Source of the DNA: JBBRMQ01 sp038230775
GTDB lineage: Bacteria > Acidobacteriota > Thermoanaerobaculia > Gp7-AA8
DNA: 13,688 nt
Direction: 5' to 3'
Assembly: GCA_038230775.1 (NCBI GenBank)
Contig: JBBRMQ010000102.1
Coordinates: 1 to 13,688, forward strand
Both the position numbers and the translations under genes were made by a program. This document shows positions 13,203-13,688 of this stretch, piece by piece (the stretch's first letter is position 1; the number at the start of each line of letters is the position of its first letter). Under the pieces are notes generated by a model, which was given only the letters and a program-made list of their open reading frames with translations, was not told the origin of the DNA and made no database searches.

Positions 13203-13688
13203 CTAGGCAGTGCTTGTCATGGATTTCGCCCACATCAGGTACTCGACATTCCCTTCGGCACCCTTGATCGGACTCTCGATGACGCCGCGGACCTCGTACC
13301 CGTTTTCTCGTGCGAATTGGACGACGGACTCCACCGCGGCCGCGCGCTTCACTTCATCGCGAACGATTCCGCCCTTGCCGATATCCGCTTTCCCCACCTC
13401 GAACTGCGGCTTGATCAACGCGACCAGATCACCGTGCAAGAACTTGGCGATCGCCGGCAGGATCAGCTTCAGCGAGATGAACGACACGTCGACCGACGCG
13501 AAGTCGATCGACTCGTCGAAGTCGACGGCGCTCAGAAAGCGTGCATTCACTTTCTCCCGATTGACCACCTGGGGATGGTTGCGGAGAGAGACATCGAGCT
13601 GTCCGTAGCCGACGTCGATCGCGTAGACCCGCGCCGCGCCGCTTTTCAGAAGGACGTCGGTGAAGCCGCCGGTCGACGCGCCGACATC
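13203..13688 (-). CDS. tlyA: TlyA-family rRNA 2'-O-methyltransferase, C-terminal part (truncated by the window)
   Basis: The frame is open at the window edge, giving the last 161 residues of a protein usually about 240-280 long. The visible part starts at the S-adenosylmethionine-binding motif DVGASTGGFTDVLL, followed by VYAIDVGYGQLD. It continues through VDVSFISLK, ALIKPQFEVGK and GNVEYLMW, the FtsJ-fold pattern with Asp and Lys at the expected 2'-O-methyltransferase positions. The N-terminal S4 RNA-binding domain would lie beyond 13688. TlyA proteins methylate ribose 2'-OH of cytidines in 16S and/or 23S rRNA; some were first described as hemolysins. The ATG near 13568 is internal. It converges with rfbD across the palindrome at 13129-13180. 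Confidence 0.93.
   Translation of the reverse strand, partial: DVGASTGGFTDVLLKSGAARVYAIDVGYGQLDVSLRNHPQVVNREKVNARFLSAVDFDESIDFASVDVSFISLKLILPAIAKFLHGDLVALIKPQFEVGKADIGKGGIVRDEVKRAAAVESVVQFARENGYEVRGVIESPIKGAEGNVEYLMWAKSMTSTA

Overview
The window is a GC-rich bacterial chromosome segment from a free-living, Gram-negative-type organism. Evidence for this includes Tat secretion, dTDP-rhamnose synthesis, a large secreted repeat protein, and many small regulator plus membrane-protein pairs. The style of the winged-helix regulator, the DUF4388 protein and the long beta-propeller-like secreted protein suggests a soil Acidobacteriota-like lineage. That is an impression from family resemblance, not a proven placement.

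Layout. Positions 2-424 hold the end of a thiamine-diphosphate enzyme, followed by a hairpin and a short repeat. Positions 510-3506 encode a 998-residue FAD plus 4Fe-4S oxidoreductase of the YdiJ/GlcD-GlcF fusion type. A well-formed promoter overlaps its stop codon and drives a tightly overlapping operon (3539-4591): a polytopic membrane protein, a winged-helix regulator and an unannotated 46-residue membrane or exported peptide.

Positions 4615-8963 are the unusual part. The ancestral order appears to be short-chain dehydrogenase (SDR), then a secreted repeat protein, then the 3' end of the convergent helicase gene uvrD. This unit occurs three times in degrees of ruin. Copy A (4615-5153) keeps an SDR tail, the last ~138 codons of the secreted protein and 21 bp of the uvrD end. 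Copy B (5905-6516) keeps 12 codons of the secreted-protein tail, 57 bp of the uvrD end and a truncated, frameshifted SDR. Copy C is the intact secreted protein (6577-8910) facing the intact uvrD (8907-11189, minus strand). In all three copies the two convergent stop codons are interlocked in a CTAG tetranucleotide. Between copies A and B sits an intact cassette (5190-5898): an XRE-type repressor with its own promoter and candidate operators, plus two small membrane proteins.

Downstream of uvrD and divergent from it is a compact operon with overlapping start/stop codons: tatA, a DUF4388 protein and rfbD (11337-13122). It ends at an elaborate three-way palindrome (13129-13180). Beyond that, on the minus strand, is the 3' part of tlyA (13203-13688), which runs off the window. 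No tRNA, rRNA, CRISPR array or insertion-sequence transposase was seen.
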